A stretch of 64,000 nucleotides of DNA from Leptolyngbya sp. FACHB-8 (GTDB taxonomy: Bacteria; Cyanobacteriota; Cyanobacteriia; Elainellales; Elainellaceae), in assembly GCF_014695575.1 (NCBI RefSeq), contig NZ_JACJOO010000079.1:1-64000 (forward strand). The letters run 5' to 3'. Positions 62,638 through 64,000 of this stretch are shown here, piece by piece (position 1 is the first letter of the stretch; the number at the start of each line of letters is the position of its first letter). The position numbers and the translations under genes were made by a program. The notes below the pieces were generated by a model. The model did no database searches and had not been told where the DNA came from. It saw nothing but the letters and a program-made list of their open reading frames with translations.

Positions 62638-62887
62638 GCTGAAATCTATAACCGCAAGTTTGCTGGTACTCGGTACCTGGGGGGCGATCGCTTTGACCTC
62701 ACCCAGCCTTGCCATGCACCCATCCCCTTCCCATGAAACCACCCCAAAGGCAGAACCTCAGTTCCGAGCTATTGAACAGCCCCTAGCGGTAAAAATTGGT
62801 GTCAATTTAGCCGGGCTTGGGCTGATTGGTGCAGAGCTATGGTGGTTTTTGCTCAGTAAAAAGCGCTCAACCAACTCCAATTCTTAA
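62627..62887 (+). CDS. Small membrane protein coupled to copA
   Basis: 86 aa. The GTG start at 62627 has GGAGG 7 bp upstream and overlaps the end of copA by 11 bp; an ATG at 62609 in the same frame is the alternative. N-terminal signal peptide ([18 protein letters not shown]), a Met/His-containing short periplasmic stretch (MHPSPSHE), then one TM helix ([18 protein letters not shown]) and a basic tail. The helix type GLIG-ELWWFL occurs in small cyanobacterial cupredoxin-associated proteins. Translational coupling suggests a copper-related helper role, which is inference. Confidence 0.75.
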   Translation: MVDKLKSITASLLVLGTWGAIALTSPSLAMHPSPSHETTPKAEPQFRAIEQPLAVKIGVNLAGLGLIGAELWWFLLSKKRSTNSNS

Positions 62888-63105
62888 AAATTACAGTGGA
62901 TGGTAGATGTGGCGGACCTCGCTTATCCTATCTGATGTGCCTGCTCTACATGTGGTGGGCTTGCGTAAGTTGTAGGCGTTGCGGGATACTGGCAATCACT
63001 ATTTCACCCCGAATAGGTGATGCGCAGAGGTTATTCAAGGGGTTTATAGTTGATCAATCGAATTTGAAAACAAGGCATCCTAAGAGACAGGATGCAGGAG
63101 TTTGT

Positions 63106-63324
63106 ATGGATGCTACGTTCTTGCTTATTGCTGGAATGACTCTCATCTCCAGCTACCTCAGTCTCCGCAGTCCTGAGGTTTTTGCTCTACTGTTTTTTGT
63201 TACGTCTGTGTTTGGGCTTATCGTCAGTTTCGTTATCGCCCCTACCCTTTTGCAGACCTTCGTTCTGCTCTTTGGCTTGTACTGGATCTACAAGCTGTGG
63301 CGCACCAGCCCAACCCTGATTTAG
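63106..63324 (+). CDS. Small membrane protein, two TM segments
   Basis: 72 aa from MDATFLLIAGMTLIS (ATG at 63106, AGGAG 7 bp upstream). Two hydrophobic helices, ~2-22 and ~28-62 (possibly two), and a short basic end (WIYKLWRTSPTLI). No family recognised. A longer in-frame ORF from 62896 contains non-membrane Cys/Trp-rich residues and looks intergenic. Position downstream of the copper genes may be coincidental. Confidence 0.55.
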   Translation: MDATFLLIAGMTLISSYLSLRSPEVFALLFFVTSVFGLIVSFVIAPTLLQTFVLLFGLYWIYKLWRTSPTLI

Positions 63325-63408
63325 GCACTCGACCGCCTAAAGTCGTGCTGAAGCTAGACGCATTTGAGGCGCTTTGCATGAAGCTACCCAAGTATCGGTT
63401 GTTCCATT

Positions 63409-64000
63409 TCAGTTTTTCCTGCTTGTCCGGATGGCTGTCAGCAGTTCCTGATGGACCTCAGCAGAAGCGGCAATCACCAAACCCGGACGGCCATAGTCCG
63501 TGCAGGTATGCAATGGAGGAGGAACTTCTCCATCATGCGTAGTGACAATACAACCTAATTCCTGAGCCATAAAGGCTAATAACGCCCCATCAATAAATTT
63601 GCCGGCCCGAATTACCACTCCCGTCAGTTCGCCACTCAAAATACCGTTGACATTGGGAATGTTGACGTCCTTTGAGTAATCGGTCTCCGTACATAACACC
63701 TGGTAGTGGTGGGGTAGAATCGCGGCCAGGTGAGTCATGCCCAGCCCAAGCAACAAGGTAGGTTTATAGGTCATTACCTGTAGGGGTTGGGCTTGCTCCA
63801 AGCCTTCATCCAGGGAACCTTCCCAGATTCCCTCACCTTGAAGTGCGTAGGTGAAGGTGTTCAGGGCCGGGGTGAGAGCGATCGCTCCTGCAAACTCATC
63901 CCGATTCAAAATTCCTAACAGGATTTGATAATTGGGATGTCCATCCAGGTAATAGCGGGTGCCATCAATGGGGTCGAGGGTGACCAGATAATCGTCCTGC
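63409..64000 (-). CDS. Inositol-monophosphatase-family protein, 5' end outside the window
   Basis: Partial gene, C-terminal ~197 residues visible. The metal-binding motif TLDPIDGTRYYLDG lies at the right edge (~63955-63990), followed by ILLGILNRDEFAGAIALTPAL. The family has the second Asp in the C-terminal W/Y-D-x-A/R-P-G region, here TDYGRPGLVIAAS. Members hydrolyse inositol phosphate, fructose-1,6-bisphosphate or 3'-phosphoadenosine phosphate (CysQ); the replacement of the usual WD by DY near the end makes substrate assignment unsafe. The N-terminus with the EE motif is cut off. Confidence 0.85.
   Translation of the reverse strand, partial: QDDYLVTLDPIDGTRYYLDGHPNYQILLGILNRDEFAGAIALTPALNTFTYALQGEGIWEGSLDEGLEQAQPLQVMTYKPTLLLGLGMTHLAAILPHHYQVLCTETDYSKDVNIPNVNGILSGELTGVVIRAGKFIDGALLAFMAQELGCIVTTHDGEVPPPLHTCTDYGRPGLVIAASAEVHQELLTAIRTSRKN

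Noticed and set aside
62896-63105. N-terminal extension of the small membrane protein to 62896
   Set aside because: The extension has no membrane or domain character, while the internal ATG at 63106 has a good AGGAG site.
1-64000. CRISPR array, tRNA or rRNA genes
   Set aside because: No regularly spaced direct repeats, no T-loop GTTCGA-type clover leaf and no rRNA-like sequence were found on reading; the dispersed repeats are palindromes without spacers.

Overview
The window is chromosomal DNA of a cyanobacterium. It carries oxygenic-photosynthesis genes (psbV and a psbV2-type paralogue, psbK, plastocyanin petE, ndhK), a cyanobacterial-type glgA and DUF760 and DUF2470 proteins. It is also sprinkled with the HIP1 octamer GCGATCGC, typical of cyanobacteria, on both strands and inside many genes. 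Slightly GC-rich coding DNA, short operons, and the psbV/psbV2 tandem (known from Thermosynechococcus and some Leptolyngbya-like lineages) fit a unicellular or Leptolyngbya-type filamentous cyanobacterium; the genus cannot be fixed from sequence alone.

Layout. 0-6 kb: a truncated NERD-domain gene, an ABM-domain membrane protein, acetyl-CoA synthetase, a TenA-family protein and an ABC-2 type permease, all on the minus strand. 6-11 kb: exopolysaccharide tyrosine kinase (Wzc type) and outer-membrane export protein (Wza type), then a Trm1-type tRNA methyltransferase. 11-19 kb: a GH57 glycosidase, an unknown protein, glycogen synthase, purB, then a JAMM peptidase next to a MoeZ-like E1/rhodanese fusion. 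19-26 kb: a B12-dependent ribonucleotide reductase with an intein placed exactly before its catalytic cysteine, then gyrA. 26-34 kb: an HDAC-like deacetylase, small proteins, an amino-acid ABC transporter, mutY, DUF760, ridA, a Nudix hydrolase and a response regulator. 34-40 kb: psbV, psbV2, petE, rhomboid, rpmI-rplT, a periplasmic binding protein and a Tat-type beta carbonic anhydrase. 40-49 kb: a 1.4-kb gene-poor stretch, putA, an RsuA/RluB-type pseudouridine synthase, a RodZ-like protein, malQ and psbK. 49-64 kb: GST, a TPR protein, a TauE/SafE exporter, a SPOR-domain protein, an L,D-transpeptidase, cobB, an isolated ndhK, a duplicated-domain protein, copper chaperone copZ, copper ATPase copA and a partial inositol-monophosphatase-family gene.

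The most unusual property of the window is intergenic. Most gaps contain a long, near-perfect inverted repeat (arms about 12-36 bp), most with a 3-nt loop, often TTC on one strand (GAA on the other), so that the tip reads GCGAAGC, a sequence known for an exceptionally stable DNA mini-hairpin. Arms usually differ from site to site, yet several hairpins sit inside short elements with conserved ends: a 126-nt three-way-junction element in three copies with a paired base change; a ~105-nt element in three copies whose ends are conserved but whose palindromic core differs; a ~60-95-nt element in two copies; and a ~95-nt MITE-like element with TIRs. Classical terminators with T runs exist separately, so these hairpins are an additional layer. 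No CRISPR array, phage, complete insertion sequence, rRNA or tRNA gene was recognised.
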